64,000 nt of DNA from Burkholderia sp. BCC0322 (GCF_902833045.1 NZ_CADFDU010000014.1:62001-126000), one strand, 5' to 3'. Shown: positions 54,245-63,344, counted from the stretch's first letter. Numbers and translations: made by a program. The notes: generated from the letters alone by a model not told the origin.

Positions 54245-55300
54245 ATGACGACCCCAACCCACTTCCCGCCCGCGATCGCACCGCTCGACGACGTGCTGCG
54301 CAAGCGCCTGCAGCACGTGATCGACCACAAGACCAAGCCGCCCGGCAGCCTCGGCCAGCTCGAGGCGATCGCGCTGCAGATCGGTCTGATCCAGCACACG
54401 GAACGGCCGGTCGTGCGGCGTCCCGTGATGATCGTGTTTGCCGGCGATCACGGGATTGCCGCCGAGGGCGTGAGTCCTTATCCGCAAGCGGTGACCGCGC
54501 AGATGGTCGCGAACTTCCTCGCCGGCGGGGCGGCGATCAACGCGTTCTCGGGCGTCGCGCAGAGCACGCTGGAGATCGTCGATGCGGGCGTCGCGTCGCC
54601 GCTGCCGCTGTCCGACCGGCTGGTGTCGCTGCCGGTCGCGCGCGGCACGCGCAACTTCGCGGCGGAGCCGGCGATGACGCGCGACGAGGCTATGACGGCG
54701 CTCGCGGCCGGCGCGGCGCGCGTGCGCCTGCATGCGTCGCTCGGCACGAACGTGATCGGCTTCGGCGAGATGGGAATCGCGAACACGTCGTCGGCCGCGT
54801 GCCTGATGAGCCGCCTGCTCAGCGTGCCGATCGACGCGTGCGTCGGGCGCGGCACGGGCCTCGACGACCAGGGCCTCGCGCACAAGCGTGCGGTGCTCGG
54901 ACGCGCGCTCGTCAAGCACTCGCACGCGATTGCGCCGCTCGATGTGCTCGCGACGTTCGGCGGCTTCGAGATCGCGATGATGACGGGCGCCTATCTCGCG
55001 GCCGCGAGCGAGCGGATGACGATTCTCGTCGACGGCTTCATCGCGACGGCCGCGCTGCTCGTCGCCGAGCGCATCGTGCCGGGCGTGCGCGACTACTGCG
55101 TGTTCTCGCATACGTCGCACGAGGCCGGGCACCGGCGCATGCTCGAGCATTTCGGCGCGAAGCCGCTGCTCGCGCTCGACCTGCGGCTTGGCGAAGGCAC
55201 GGGTGCGGCGCTCGCGCTGCCGCTCGTGCGTGCGGCTGCCGCATTCCTCACCGAGATGGCGAGCTTCGAATCCGCCGGCGTCGACAATCGTGGCGCCTGA
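54245..55300 (+). CDS. cobT: Nicotinate-nucleotide-dimethylbenzimidazole phosphoribosyltransferase
   Basis: Activates the lower ligand by transferring phosphoribose from NaMN to dimethylbenzimidazole, giving alpha-ribazole phosphate. The product is 351 residues. Motifs are KTKPPGSLGQLE, FAGDHGIAAEGVSPYPQ, GEMGIANTSSAAC, VGRGTGLDDQGLAHK and the catalytic glutamate in LDLRLGEGTGAALA. It overlaps cobS by 11 bp. Its NaMN substrate is made by NadC, encoded 44 kb away. Confidence 0.96.
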   Translation: MTTPTHFPPAIAPLDDVLRKRLQHVIDHKTKPPGSLGQLEAIALQIGLIQHTERPVVRRPVMIVFAGDHGIAAEGVSPYPQAVTAQMVANFLAGGAAINAFSGVAQSTLEIVDAGVASPLPLSDRLVSLPVARGTRNFAAEPAMTRDEAMTALAAGAARVRLHASLGTNVIGFGEMGIANTSSAACLMSRLLSVPIDACVGRGTGLDDQGLAHKRAVLGRALVKHSHAIAPLDVLATFGGFEIAMMTGAYLAAASERMTILVDGFIATAALLVAERIVPGVRDYCVFSHTSHEAGHRRMLEHFGAKPLLALDLRLGEGTGAALALPLVRAAAAFLTEMASFESAGVDNRGA

Positions 55301-56066
55301 TCGCGCGCGCGGCGTGCGGGCTGAACTGCGTTACTTCTTTGTCGCGCTCGGCTATTTCACCCGCGTGCCCGTGCCGCGCACGATCGGCTACGCAGCCGGC
55401 GATCTCGACCAGGCCGCGCGTTATTTCCCGCTCGTCGGCGCAGCGGTCGGCGCATGGGGCGCGCTCGTCTATCTCGCTGCGTTGCGCGTGCTGCCGCCGT
55501 CGATCGCGGTCGGGTTGTCGATGGCCGCGACGCTGCTCGCAACGGGCGCCTTTCACGAGGACGGCCTGGCCGACAGCTGCGATGCATTCGGCGGCGGCTA
55601 TACGCGCGACGACGTGCTGCGCATCATGCACGACTCGCGGATCGGTACGTTCGGCGCAGTCGCGCTCGTGATCTCGCTTGGCGTGAAATGGCAGGCGCTT
55701 GCGTCCCTGCTGCCGTTGCGTGCCGCGTGGACGATGATCGCCGCCCATGCGGCGAGCCGCGCGGCGGCGGTGAGCCTGCTGATGACGCTCGACTACGTGC
55801 GGCCCGAAGGCAAGGCGAAACCGGTTGCGCAACGGATGGGCACACGCGCGGCGTGCGTCGCGGCGCTATTCGGATTGCCCTGGCTGTTCTGGCCCGACTG
55901 GCGCATGGGCGTCGCCGCATGCGGTGCGCTCGTGCTGGTGCGCGCGTGGGCCGCCCGCTATTTCGTGAAGCGGATCGGCGGCTATACGGGCGACTGTCTC
56001 GGCTTCACACAGCAACTGTGCGAACTGGCGATCTACCTCGTGGTGCTCGGATGGACGTCGTCCTGA
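55290..56066 (+). CDS. cobS: Adenosylcobinamide-GDP ribazoletransferase (cobalamin synthase)
   Basis: Integral-membrane enzyme of 258 residues that joins AdoCbi-GDP and alpha-ribazole (phosphate). It begins from a GTG at 55290 (APDRARGVRAELRYFFVALG) with FTRVPVP soon after. The metal-binding motif is HEDGLADSCDAFGGGYTR. Hydrophobic segments follow to the end (LCELAIYLVVLGW). It overlaps cobT by 11 bp and the phosphatase gene by 16 bp. Confidence 0.94.
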   Translation: MAPDRARGVRAELRYFFVALGYFTRVPVPRTIGYAAGDLDQAARYFPLVGAAVGAWGALVYLAALRVLPPSIAVGLSMAATLLATGAFHEDGLADSCDAFGGGYTRDDVLRIMHDSRIGTFGAVALVISLGVKWQALASLLPLRAAWTMIAAHAASRAAAVSLLMTLDYVRPEGKAKPVAQRMGTRAACVAALFGLPWLFWPDWRMGVAACGALVLVRAWAARYFVKRIGGYTGDCLGFTQQLCELAIYLVVLGWTSS

Positions 56067-56635
56067 TCCGTCATCCCGCCGTCGGCGTCGAGCCGGGCAT
56101 CTGCTACGGACGCAGCGACGTGCCGCTCGCCGCACCGGCCGACGCCGGCACGCAGGCCGTGCGCGCGCATTTGTCGGCACTCCGCGTGCCGCTTCCCGAA
56201 CAGGTCTGGACGAGCCCGCTGACGCGTTGCGCGTCGGTGGCCGAACGGCTCGCGCAGGCGTGCGGCGTGCCATTACGGTGCGACGCTGGCTGGCAGGAAA
56301 TGGATTTCGGCGCGTGGGAAATGCGGCGCTGGGACGATATCGATCGCGCGGCGCTCGATGCGTGGGCGGCGGACCTGATGCATGCGCGTACGCATGGCGG
56401 CGAAAGCGTTGCACGATTTGCCGCGCGGGTCGCGGGGCGGGTCGACGCAGTGGTGCAGTTCGACCGGCCGCAATGGGTCGTCACGCATGCGGGCGTGATT
56501 CGTACCTTTGCATCGCATGTACTGCGCGTGCCGCTCGATACGTTGCTGTCGCGACCCGTACCGCCAGGTGGTGTCGTCTGGCTGCGCGCGGATGCCGCCA
56601 CGCGAATGTGGGAAGCGGTGCACTGGGACGAATAG
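56051..56635 (+). CDS. cobC: Histidine phosphatase, alpha-ribazole phosphatase type
   Basis: Phosphoglycerate-mutase-fold phosphatase of 194 residues that dephosphorylates alpha-ribazole 5'-phosphate or cobalamin 5'-phosphate. The catalytic histidine lies in LIRHPAVGVEPGICYGRSD; RHP replaces the more common RHG/RHT. The second histidine is in WVVTHAGVIRTFASH. The phosphohistidine core is complete. It overlaps cobS by 16 bp and is last in the riboswitch operon. Confidence 0.88.
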   Translation: MDVVLIRHPAVGVEPGICYGRSDVPLAAPADAGTQAVRAHLSALRVPLPEQVWTSPLTRCASVAERLAQACGVPLRCDAGWQEMDFGAWEMRRWDDIDRAALDAWAADLMHARTHGGESVARFAARVAGRVDAVVQFDRPQWVVTHAGVIRTFASHVLRVPLDTLLSRPVPPGGVVWLRADAATRMWEAVHWDE

Positions 56636-56724
56636 GCGCGCTGGCAACCGCGTGCGAGCGGCGCAGCGCGCGGTCAATTCGTCTCAGGCATCTGACGCGC
56701 GATACACGCGCAAGTCGCCGGCAA

Positions 56725-57639
56725 TCAGTGCGGCCGCCGCGCACGCGCGGTATCGAGATCCTCGCACAGCGCAGCTGCGCCCAGCGCGATCCGCGGCGAC
56801 GGCCGCGTCAGCAGATCGCCGTCGATCGCGAACAGGTTGTTGCGTGCCGCGGCCGTCAGTGCGGGCCACGTGCGCCAGCGCGCCAGGCTCGGCAGCGGTT
56901 CGTCCGTCCGCGACGCCCCCACGCCGGTCGTCACGATCGCCTCCGGATTCGCCGCGAGCACAGCCTCGTCGGTGACGGTCGGCACGAGCGGCTTGAGCGA
57001 CGCGAATACGTTGCGGCCGCCGCACAGCTCGATCACGTCGTTGATAAGGTGCGCACCGTTGAGCGTCATCAGCGGCCGATCCCAGACCTGGAAGAACATC
57101 GTGACCGGCGTGCGCGCGGCATAACGCGCGCGCAGCGCCGCGATGTCGCGCGTATAGGCGGCCGCGGCCGCATCGGCAGCCGGTTGCGTGCCGAGCAGCG
57201 TGCCGAGCCGGCGCAGCGACGACGATACGTCGTCGAGACGCTTCGGTTCGCTGAAGAACAACGGGATGTGCAGCGCACGCAGCGCGTCGGTCTGCCGCTC
57301 GGCGTTGCCGTGCCGCCAGACGACGATCAGGTCGGGCTTCAGCGCGGCGATCCGCTCGAGGTCGAGCGCCTTGTTGTCGCCAACGCGCGGTATCGCTTGC
57401 GCGGCGGGCGGATAGTCGCTGTACGTGACGGTGCCGACGAGCTTCGCGCCGCCGCCGGCCGCGTAGACCAGCTCGGTCGCGTGCGGCGCAAGACTGATCA
57501 CGCGCTGCGCGGGCGCGGGCAACGTGACCGTATTGCCGGCGTCGTCGCGTGCCGTGACATCGGCTTGGACGAGTGGCGCGTCAGCAAGCGCGGCCAGTAG
57601 CGCGACTCGCGCGAGCCGGCGAAACATGGACGGATTCAT
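56725..57639 (-). CDS. btuF: Periplasmic cobalamin/corrinoid-binding protein
   Basis: Binding protein of the BtuF/FepB fold, 304 residues. The signal peptide (FRRLARVALLAALADAPLVQ) precedes DVTARDDAGNTVTLPAPAQR. Motifs are RVISLAPHATELVYAAGGG, VGDNKALDLERIAALKPDL and FQVWDRPLMTLNGAHL. No lipobox is present. It overlaps cobD by 4 bp. It should deliver corrinoid to BtuC/BtuD, which are on the opposite strand in a separate operon. Confidence 0.88.
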   Translation of the reverse strand: MNPSMFRRLARVALLAALADAPLVQADVTARDDAGNTVTLPAPAQRVISLAPHATELVYAAGGGAKLVGTVTYSDYPPAAQAIPRVGDNKALDLERIAALKPDLIVVWRHGNAERQTDALRALHIPLFFSEPKRLDDVSSSLRRLGTLLGTQPAADAAAAAYTRDIAALRARYAARTPVTMFFQVWDRPLMTLNGAHLINDVIELCGGRNVFASLKPLVPTVTDEAVLAANPEAIVTTGVGASRTDEPLPSLARWRTWPALTAAARNNLFAIDGDLLTRPSPRIALGAAALCEDLDTARARRPH

Positions 57640-58655
57640 GCGGATTCCCGTTGCAGCGTCGGCACGCAGTGCGCGAGCGCGTCGCCGAGGCGCTGCCATT
57701 CCGCTTCGCTCCCCGGCAGACCGACGCGTACGCTCGACGGTGTCGGGAAGTGCCGCGTCCAGACCCCGCGTGCCGCGAGTGCCGCATGCAGCGCCGCGGC
57801 GCGCGGGTCGTCGGTCCAGCTGAAGAGCGGCGTCGCGCGAACCGCGAAGCCGTGCGCGCGCAGCAAGCCGGCCAGCCGCTCGCCGTCGGCCGCGAGCCGT
57901 TCGCGGGCGGCGGCCTGCCAGGCGCGATCGGCGAACGCCGCGGCGACCGCGTGGCGGGCGGGGCCGCCGACCGTCCAAGCGCCGAGCAGGTCGCGCAGCG
58001 CGACGATCCGGTCTGGGCACGCGAGCACGAAGCCGGCGCGGATGCCGGCGAGCCCGAAGAACTTGCCGACCGAGCGCAGCACGATGAGCCCAGGACGATC
58101 GACGTGCGGCGCGAGCGAGCGCGTCGCGCCCGTATCGGCGAATGCCTCGTCGACGATCAGCGTGCCGCCGCGTGACGCCAGTTGCGCGTGCCAATCGAGC
58201 AGGCGCCCGGCCGGCACGAATTCGGCAGTCGGGTTGTTCGGATTCCCGACGATGACGTGGCGCAGCGTCGCAGGCAGCGTATCTGCATCGATATCGAGCG
58301 CGACGACGCGATGGCCGTGGCGTGTGAAGGCAGGCGCGTATTCGCCGTACGCGAGCGGCGCGACGCCGGCGTCGCCGGTCGGCAGCAACGCGGGCAACGC
58401 GCGGATCGCGGCCTGGCTGCCGGCAACCGGCAGCACGTGTGCGGGATCGGGTGCGTGGTAGTACTGCGCGGCGCAGGCCGCGAGGCCGTCGCCGTCGTCG
58501 GGCAGCCGGCGCCATGCGTCGGCCGGGACGGGCGGGACCGGATAGCCGACCGGATTGATGCCGGTCGACAGGTCGAGCCACGTGTCGTACGGAATGCCGT
58601 GGCGGCGCGCGGCTTCGTGCAGGTTGCCGCCGTGCGCGATGCGGGTGTCAGACAT
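57636..58655 (-). CDS. cobD: Threonine-phosphate decarboxylase (L-Thr-O-3-P)
   Basis: PLP enzyme of the class I/II aminotransferase fold, 339 residues, that produces the (R)-1-amino-2-propanol O-2-phosphate arm of cobalamin. It begins MSDTRIAHGGNLHEAARRHG and has YDTWLDLSTGINPVGYP, GNPNNPTAEF and the PLP lysine in LRSVGKFFGLAGIRAGF. In Pseudomonas nomenclature it is CobC. The start overlaps cbiB by 8 bp and the end overlaps btuF by 4 bp. Confidence 0.93.
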   Translation of the reverse strand: MSDTRIAHGGNLHEAARRHGIPYDTWLDLSTGINPVGYPVPPVPADAWRRLPDDGDGLAACAAQYYHAPDPAHVLPVAGSQAAIRALPALLPTGDAGVAPLAYGEYAPAFTRHGHRVVALDIDADTLPATLRHVIVGNPNNPTAEFVPAGRLLDWHAQLASRGGTLIVDEAFADTGATRSLAPHVDRPGLIVLRSVGKFFGLAGIRAGFVLACPDRIVALRDLLGAWTVGGPARHAVAAAFADRAWQAAARERLAADGERLAGLLRAHGFAVRATPLFSWTDDPRAAALHAALAARGVWTRHFPTPSSVRVGLPGSEAEWQRLGDALAHCVPTLQRESA

Positions 58656-59592
58656 GATGGGTGGCCATGGCGAGTGCGCCGCTCGCGACCAGCAGCGCGA
58701 GCCACAGGGCAAGTGTGCGCGTGACGAGCGACAGCGCGGCGACGATGTGAATGGCGGTCGCCGTTGCGCCGGTGCCGAGCGCGGGACGGTCCTCGATCTC
58801 ACCGTGATAGACGGCGGGGCCGCCGAGCTGCACGTTCAGGCTGCCGGCGCCGGCAGCCATCACCGGGCCCGCGTTGGGGCTGTCCCAGTGGCGCGCCTGC
58901 GTGCGCCAGCAGCGCCATGCGGCGGCCGTGTCGCCGAGCAGCGCGTAGCTCGCGGCCGTGAGGCGCGCGGGAATCCAGTTCAGCGCATCGTCGAGGCGCG
59001 CGGCGGCCCAGCCGAAGGTCAGGAAGCGCGGCGTGCGGTAGCCCCACATCGCATCGAGCGTATTCGCGAGCCGGAACAGCAGCGCGCCGGGGCCGCCTGC
59101 GACGACGAACCAGAACAGCGCGCCGAAGATCGCGTCGTTGCCGTTCTCGAGCGCCGATTCGACGGCCGCGCGCGACAGCGCGCCTTCGTCGGCATCGCTC
59201 GTGTCGCGCGACACGATGCGCGCGGTCAGCGCGCGGGCGGCGCCGAGGTCATGCCGCAGCAAGGCAGCCGCGATCGGCGCGACGTGGTCCGTGAGGCTTT
59301 TCGCGCCGAGGGCGAACCACAGCAGCGCGATGTGCAGCGCGGCCGCAAGCGGCCACGGCAGCACGGCCGTGAACCATGCCGCGATGGCGACCGGCGGCAC
59401 GACCGCCGCGATCCACGCGACGACGCCGACCATGCGGCCGCGCCGGCCCGTGTTCAGCGCGCCTTCGATGCGCGCGGCGAGGCGGCCGAACGCGACGAGC
59501 GGATGCCAGCCGGCCGGTTCGCCGATCGCCCGGTCGATGATCGCGGCCGCGACCGCGAACATCGCGACGACGGGCAGCGACAGCATCAGCAT
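58648..59592 (-). CDS. cbiB: Adenosylcobinamide-phosphate synthase (CbiB/CobD family)
   Basis: Membrane protein of 314 residues that attaches the aminopropanol phosphate made by the neighbouring decarboxylase to adenosylcobyric acid. Motifs are IIDRAIGEPAGWHPLVAFGR, VSRDTSDADEGALSRAAVES, ENGNDAIFGALFWFVVAGGP and a C-terminal hydrophobic helix. It overlaps cobU by 7 bp and cobD by 8 bp. Confidence 0.93.
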   Translation of the reverse strand: MLMLSLPVVAMFAVAAAIIDRAIGEPAGWHPLVAFGRLAARIEGALNTGRRGRMVGVVAWIAAVVPPVAIAAWFTAVLPWPLAAALHIALLWFALGAKSLTDHVAPIAAALLRHDLGAARALTARIVSRDTSDADEGALSRAAVESALENGNDAIFGALFWFVVAGGPGALLFRLANTLDAMWGYRTPRFLTFGWAAARLDDALNWIPARLTAASYALLGDTAAAWRCWRTQARHWDSPNAGPVMAAGAGSLNVQLGGPAVYHGEIEDRPALGTGATATAIHIVAALSLVTRTLALWLALLVASGALAMATHHV

Positions 59593-60140
59593 GACGGCGC
59601 TCCCGTCTTGAGGTCGAGCGGCAGCCCGGCGACGAGCAGCGTCGCGCGCGTCGCGAGCGCGGCGACGCGCTGGTTCAGGCGGCCGAGTTCATCGACGTAG
59701 CGGCGCGTGACCGACCCGAGCGGCACGACGCCGAGCCCGATCTCGTTGCTGACGACGATCACCTTGGCGTGCGCGCTGCGCAACGCGTGCTCGAGCCGGT
59801 CGACCTGCGCCGCGTACTGCGCATCGTCGAGCGGTTCGCCGTCGGCCGGGCACAGCAGGTTCGTGAGCCACAGCGTCAGGCAGTCGACGAGCAGGCACGC
59901 GTGCGGATCGTCGAGCCGCGCGAGCGTGCCGGCGAGATCGACGGGCGCGTCCGCGAAACCCCAGTCGGCCGGCCGGCGCGCGCGATGGTGCGCGATGCGC
60001 TGCGCGAATTCGGCATCGGCGGCGGTTGCGGTCGCGATGTAGGTGACGGGGCGGCCGCTGTCGGCGGCGAGCCGCTCGGCATACGCGCTCTTGCCCGAGC
60101 GCGCGCCGCCGAGGACGAAGGTGAGGTCGTGCGGAATCAT
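59586..60140 (-). CDS. cobU: Adenosylcobinamide kinase / adenosylcobinamide-phosphate guanylyltransferase
   Basis: Bifunctional enzyme of 184 residues that phosphorylates adenosylcobinamide and transfers GMP. The P-loop is [18 protein letters not shown] (about residues 8-25), followed by [15 protein letters not shown] with the guanylylated histidine, [15 protein letters not shown] and [14 protein letters not shown]. First gene of cobU-cbiB-cobD-btuF, all overlapping. A minus-strand TACAAT (complement of 60147-60152) lies 6 bases before the start codon. No riboswitch precedes this operon. Confidence 0.95.
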   Translation of the reverse strand: MIPHDLTFVLGGARSGKSAYAERLAADSGRPVTYIATATAADAEFAQRIAHHRARRPADWGFADAPVDLAGTLARLDDPHACLLVDCLTLWLTNLLCPADGEPLDDAQYAAQVDRLEHALRSAHAKVIVVSNEIGLGVVPLGSVTRRYVDELGRLNQRVAALATRATLLVAGLPLDLKTGAPSC

Positions 60141-60214
60141 CGCGTGATTGTAACGGCGCGGGCATAGCGGCGCAGGGGATAATGCGGCCTTTGCCTCGCG
60201 ATGACCTTTACACG

Positions 60215-61717
60215 ATGAATGCACCCGAGCCGCGGCCGCGCGGCACGCTGATGATCCAGGGCACGACGTCCGACGCGGGCAAGAGCACGCTGGTTGCCGG
60301 CCTGTGCCGGCTGGCACGCCGCGCCGGCGCGCGCGTCGCGCCGTTCAAGCCGCAGAACATGGCGCTCAACAGCGCGGTGACGGCCGACGGCGGCGAGATC
60401 GGCCGCGCGCAGGCGCTGCAGGCACTGGCCGCGGGCGTCGCGCCGCATACGGATTTCAACCCCGTGCTGCTGAAGCCGACGAGCGACCGCGGCGCGCAGG
60501 TGATCATTCACGGCAAGGCGCGCATGAATCTCGACGCACGCGCTTATCACGACTACAAGCCGGTCGCGTTCGACGCGGTGCTCGAGTCGTACGCGCGTCT
60601 GCGTGCCGGCTACGACACGGTGATCGTCGAGGGCGCGGGCAGCCCGGCGGAGGTCAACCTGCGCGATGGCGACATCGCGAACATGGGTTTTGCCGAACGT
60701 GTCGACTGCCCGGTCGTGCTCGTCGCCGATATCGACCGCGGCGGCGTGTTCGCGCACCTGGTCGGCACGCTCGCGTGCCTGTCGGACAGCGAACGTGCGC
60801 GCGTACGCGGCTTCGTGATCAACCGCTTCCGCGGCGATATCAAGCTGCTCGAACCGGGGCTCGACTGGCTGCGCGCGCAAACGGGCAAGCCCGTGTTCGG
60901 CGTGCTGCCGTACCTGCACGGGCTGCTGCTCGACGCCGAGGACATGCTGCCCGCACAGGCGCGCAGCGCAGCCGCACGGGGCGACGCCGGCGTGCTGCGG
61001 GTTGTCGTGCCGGCGCTGCCGCGCATCAGCAACCACACCGATTTCGATCCGCTGCGTGCGCATCCGCAGGTCGAATTCACGTACTGGAAGAGCGGCCCCG
61101 TGCCGGACGCCGACCTCCTGATCCTGCCCGGTTCGAAGAGCGTGCAGCGCGATCTCGCATGGCTGCGCGACGCGGGCTGGGACACGCTGATCCGTCGCCA
61201 CCTGCGCTACGGCGGGAAGGTGATCGGCATATGCGGCGGGATGCAGATGCTCGGCCGCTCGCTCGACGATCCGCTCGGCCTCGAAGGCGCGCCCGGTAGC
61301 GTGCCGGGGCTCGGCTTGCTCGATTTCGACACGACGCTGCAGCCCGACAAGACGCTGAAGAACGTGACGGGGCGCCTCGCGCTGCCGGGCGGGGCTGCCG
61401 TGCGTGGATACGAGATCCACATGGGCGATACGCAAGGGCCTGCGCTCGAATCGCCCGCACTGGCGCTGGCAGCCGACGCCGCGCAGGACGGCACACGCCC
61501 CGACGGCGCGGTTTCCGGCGATGGCCAGATCCTCGCGACCTACGTGCACGGGCTGTTCGACTCGCCGGACGCCTGCACGGCGCTGCTCGCGTGGGCCGGG
61601 CTCGACGGCGCCGAGCGCATCGACTATCCGGCGCTGCGCGAGGCATCGCTCGAGCGGCTGGCCGACACGTTCGCCGACCATCTCGACCTCGACGCGCTGT
61701 ACGCCGAGTTTCGCTGA
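60215..61717 (+). CDS. cobQ: Cobyric acid synthase
   Basis: Glutamine- and ATP-dependent amidase of 500 residues that makes four side-chain amides of the corrin. The N-terminal dethiobiotin-synthetase-like domain has [20 protein letters not shown]. The C-terminal glutamine amidotransferase-like domain has the catalytic cysteine in [13 protein letters not shown] and the histidine in YVHGLFDS. I choose the ATG at 60215. The alternative at 60182 overlaps a GATAAT -10-like sequence (60178-60183). It is divergent from cobU across only 74 bp. Confidence 0.93.
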   Translation: MNAPEPRPRGTLMIQGTTSDAGKSTLVAGLCRLARRAGARVAPFKPQNMALNSAVTADGGEIGRAQALQALAAGVAPHTDFNPVLLKPTSDRGAQVIIHGKARMNLDARAYHDYKPVAFDAVLESYARLRAGYDTVIVEGAGSPAEVNLRDGDIANMGFAERVDCPVVLVADIDRGGVFAHLVGTLACLSDSERARVRGFVINRFRGDIKLLEPGLDWLRAQTGKPVFGVLPYLHGLLLDAEDMLPAQARSAAARGDAGVLRVVVPALPRISNHTDFDPLRAHPQVEFTYWKSGPVPDADLLILPGSKSVQRDLAWLRDAGWDTLIRRHLRYGGKVIGICGGMQMLGRSLDDPLGLEGAPGSVPGLGLLDFDTTLQPDKTLKNVTGRLALPGGAAVRGYEIHMGDTQGPALESPALALAADAAQDGTRPDGAVSGDGQILATYVHGLFDSPDACTALLAWAGLDGAERIDYPALREASLERLADTFADHLDLDALYAEFR

Positions 61718-61774
61718 CGCGGAGCGGGCCGTGCTCGCTTTTTCCGCTGGATCGCGTACAACACAGGAGGGCGG

Positions 61775-61939
61775 ATGTCCGCCTGGAGGAGTGCGGCGAT
61801 GAAGGCTCGATGGTGGTGGAGCGTGCTGCTCGCGGCGCTGCTGGGCGCGTCGGCGGTTGCGCACGCGTGCGATTCGTACGCGCCGGGCGGCAGCCAGTCC
61901 GGTTCCGGCGACGCCACGCAAGGCAAGAGCGGTTACTGA
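61775..61939 (+). CDS. Small secreted peptide downstream of cobQ
   Basis: Two in-frame starts, ATG 61775 (GGAGG 4 bases before) and ATG 61799 (GGAGGA 8 bases before, the better spacing). The shorter form has 46 residues: MKARWWWSVLLAALLGASAV, then AHACDSYAPGGSQSGSG and DATQGKSGY. A signal peptide with likely cleavage after AHA leaves a mature peptide of about 23 residues starting CDSYAPGG, Gly/Ser-rich. No lipobox fits well, as histidine is at -2. No family recognised. A terminator follows. Confidence 0.6.
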   Translation: MSAWRSAAMKARWWWSVLLAALLGASAVAHACDSYAPGGSQSGSGDATQGKSGY

Positions 61940-61949
61940 AGCTGGTCAC

Positions 61950-61977
61950 GGGGCATGATCGGTCATGCCCCTTTTTT
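61950..61977 (+). terminator. Terminator after cobQ and the small secreted peptide gene
   Basis: GGGGCATGA (61950-61958) pairs with TCATGCCCC (61963-61971) around TCGG, followed by six T residues. Confidence 0.93.
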
Positions 61978-61986
61978 ACGCCCCAA

Positions 61987-62047
61987 TTAACTCTTCAAAG
62001 GAATCAGTTAAAGCGAATTGGCGCGTTTATCGGTCGAATCGATTCGA
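61987..62047 (+). promoter_or_regulatory. Two dyads upstream of doxX
   Basis: TTAACT (61987-61992) and AGTTAA (62006-62011) form an inverted repeat with a 13-base spacer. TCGAATCGATTCGA (62034-62047) is a perfect 14-bp palindrome. Both lie within 105 bp of the DoxX gene and are AT-richer than surroundings; they are candidate operators. Confidence 0.45.
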
Positions 62048-62089
62048 ATAGAGTGCGATCCATTCACACCACTCACGAAGGAATTCGCC

Positions 62090-62503
62090 ATGAACCCCAA
62101 TCGCCTCAACGAATGTGCCGCGACCCTGCTGCGCGTCACGCTCGGCGTGCTGTACCTCGCGCACGTCGCGCAGAAGGTGTTCGTCTTCACGCTGCCCGGC
62201 ACCGCTCAGTTCTTTGCGTCGATCGGCTTGCCGGGCTGGCTCGCTTACCTGACGACGTTCGTCGAACTGGCTGGCGGCGTTGCGCTGCTCGCGGGCTTGC
62301 GCGTGCGCGTCGCCGCGCTCGTGCTGCTGCCGTTCATGCTCGGCGCGACCGCCGCGCATCTGCCGAACGGCTGGAGCTTCGCATCACCGAACGGCGGCTG
62401 GGAATATCCGGCGTTCTGGGCCGTCACGCTTGCCGTGCAAGCGCTGCTGGGCGGCGGCGCGTTCGCGCTCGGCGCACGGGAGGCCGCGGTTCGGCGTGTG
62501 TAA
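62090..62503 (+). CDS. DoxX-family membrane protein
   Basis: Product of 137 residues with four hydrophobic helices. It begins MNPNRLNECAATLLRVTLGV and continues LYLAHVAQKVFVFTLPGTAQ, with GWLAYLTTFVELAGGVALLAGL and NGGWEYPAFWAV. DoxX relatives are quinol-oxidase subunits or thiol/redox-stress membrane proteins; function here is unassigned. AAGGAATT lies before the ATG. Confidence 0.88.
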   Translation: MNPNRLNECAATLLRVTLGVLYLAHVAQKVFVFTLPGTAQFFASIGLPGWLAYLTTFVELAGGVALLAGLRVRVAALVLLPFMLGATAAHLPNGWSFASPNGGWEYPAFWAVTLAVQALLGGGAFALGAREAAVRRV

Positions 62504-62639
62504 GGAGAAAGTAAGCAGACGCGGCGCGGTGCAACCCGTTCCGGTGACCCCCCGTTTGCCGATATCATCGCTCCCTGTATCCGCAATCGAGCGGCGCCTG
62601 CCATGCGGCCGGCGCCGCGCGGTTCTTTCGGGGGAATTC

Positions 62640-63308
62640 ATGACGGTGATCGTGGTGGCGAATCCGAAGGGCGGCGTGGGAAAGAGCACGCTGTCCACCA
62701 ATCTTGCCGGCTTTTTCGCGGCGCAGGGCGCGTGGGTCGCGCTCGCCGACCTGGACCGGCAGCAGTCCGCGCATGCGTGGCTCGACCTGCGGCCGGCCGG
62801 ATTGCCGGCGATCGAGGCATGGGAGCTTGATCCGGATGCGCCGACGAAGCCGCCGCGCGGCCTCGAATATGCCGTGATCGACACGCCGGCCGGCCTGCAC
62901 GGCAACCGGCTCAACGTCGCGCTGCAACTGGCGGACAAGGTGATCGTGCCGCTGCAGCCGTCGATGTTCGATATTCTGGCCACGCAGCAGTTTCTGGAGC
63001 GCCTCGCCGGCGAGAAGGCCGTGCGCAAGGGCAGCGTCGAGGTCGGGATCGTCGGGATGCGGGTCGATGCACGCACGCGCTCGTCGGACCAGCTTCACCG
63101 GTTCGTCGAGGGGCTCGGCCTGCCGGTGCTCGGCTTCGTGCGCGACACGCAGAACTACGTGCAGATCGCCGCGCACGGCCTCACGCTGTGGGACGTCGCG
63201 AAGAGCCGGGTCGAGAAGGATCTCGAACAGTGGCGGCCGATCGTCGAATGGGCCGAACGCCGGGCGCCCAAGGCAGAGAAGGCGGAGAAGGCCGCCAAGG
63301 CGTCCTGA
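62640..63308 (+). CDS. ParA/MinD-family ATPase
   Basis: Deviant-Walker ATPase of 222 residues. It begins MTVIVVANPKGGVGKSTLST with the signature lysine (KGGVGKST), then LADLDRQQSAHAWLDLR, EYAVIDTPAGLHGNRLN and VIVPLQPSMFDILAT. The C-terminus is a Lys/Ala/Glu tail (APKAEKAEKAAKAS). It has no HTH domain and no adjacent parB, so it is not the chromosome-partition pair. It resembles orphan ParA proteins that position cellular cargo. Confidence 0.88.
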   Translation: MTVIVVANPKGGVGKSTLSTNLAGFFAAQGAWVALADLDRQQSAHAWLDLRPAGLPAIEAWELDPDAPTKPPRGLEYAVIDTPAGLHGNRLNVALQLADKVIVPLQPSMFDILATQQFLERLAGEKAVRKGSVEVGIVGMRVDARTRSSDQLHRFVEGLGLPVLGFVRDTQNYVQIAAHGLTLWDVAKSRVEKDLEQWRPIVEWAERRAPKAEKAEKAAKAS

Positions 63309-63344
63309 TCGCGCGGCCGCCGGACCGGCGCACGATGCAATAAG

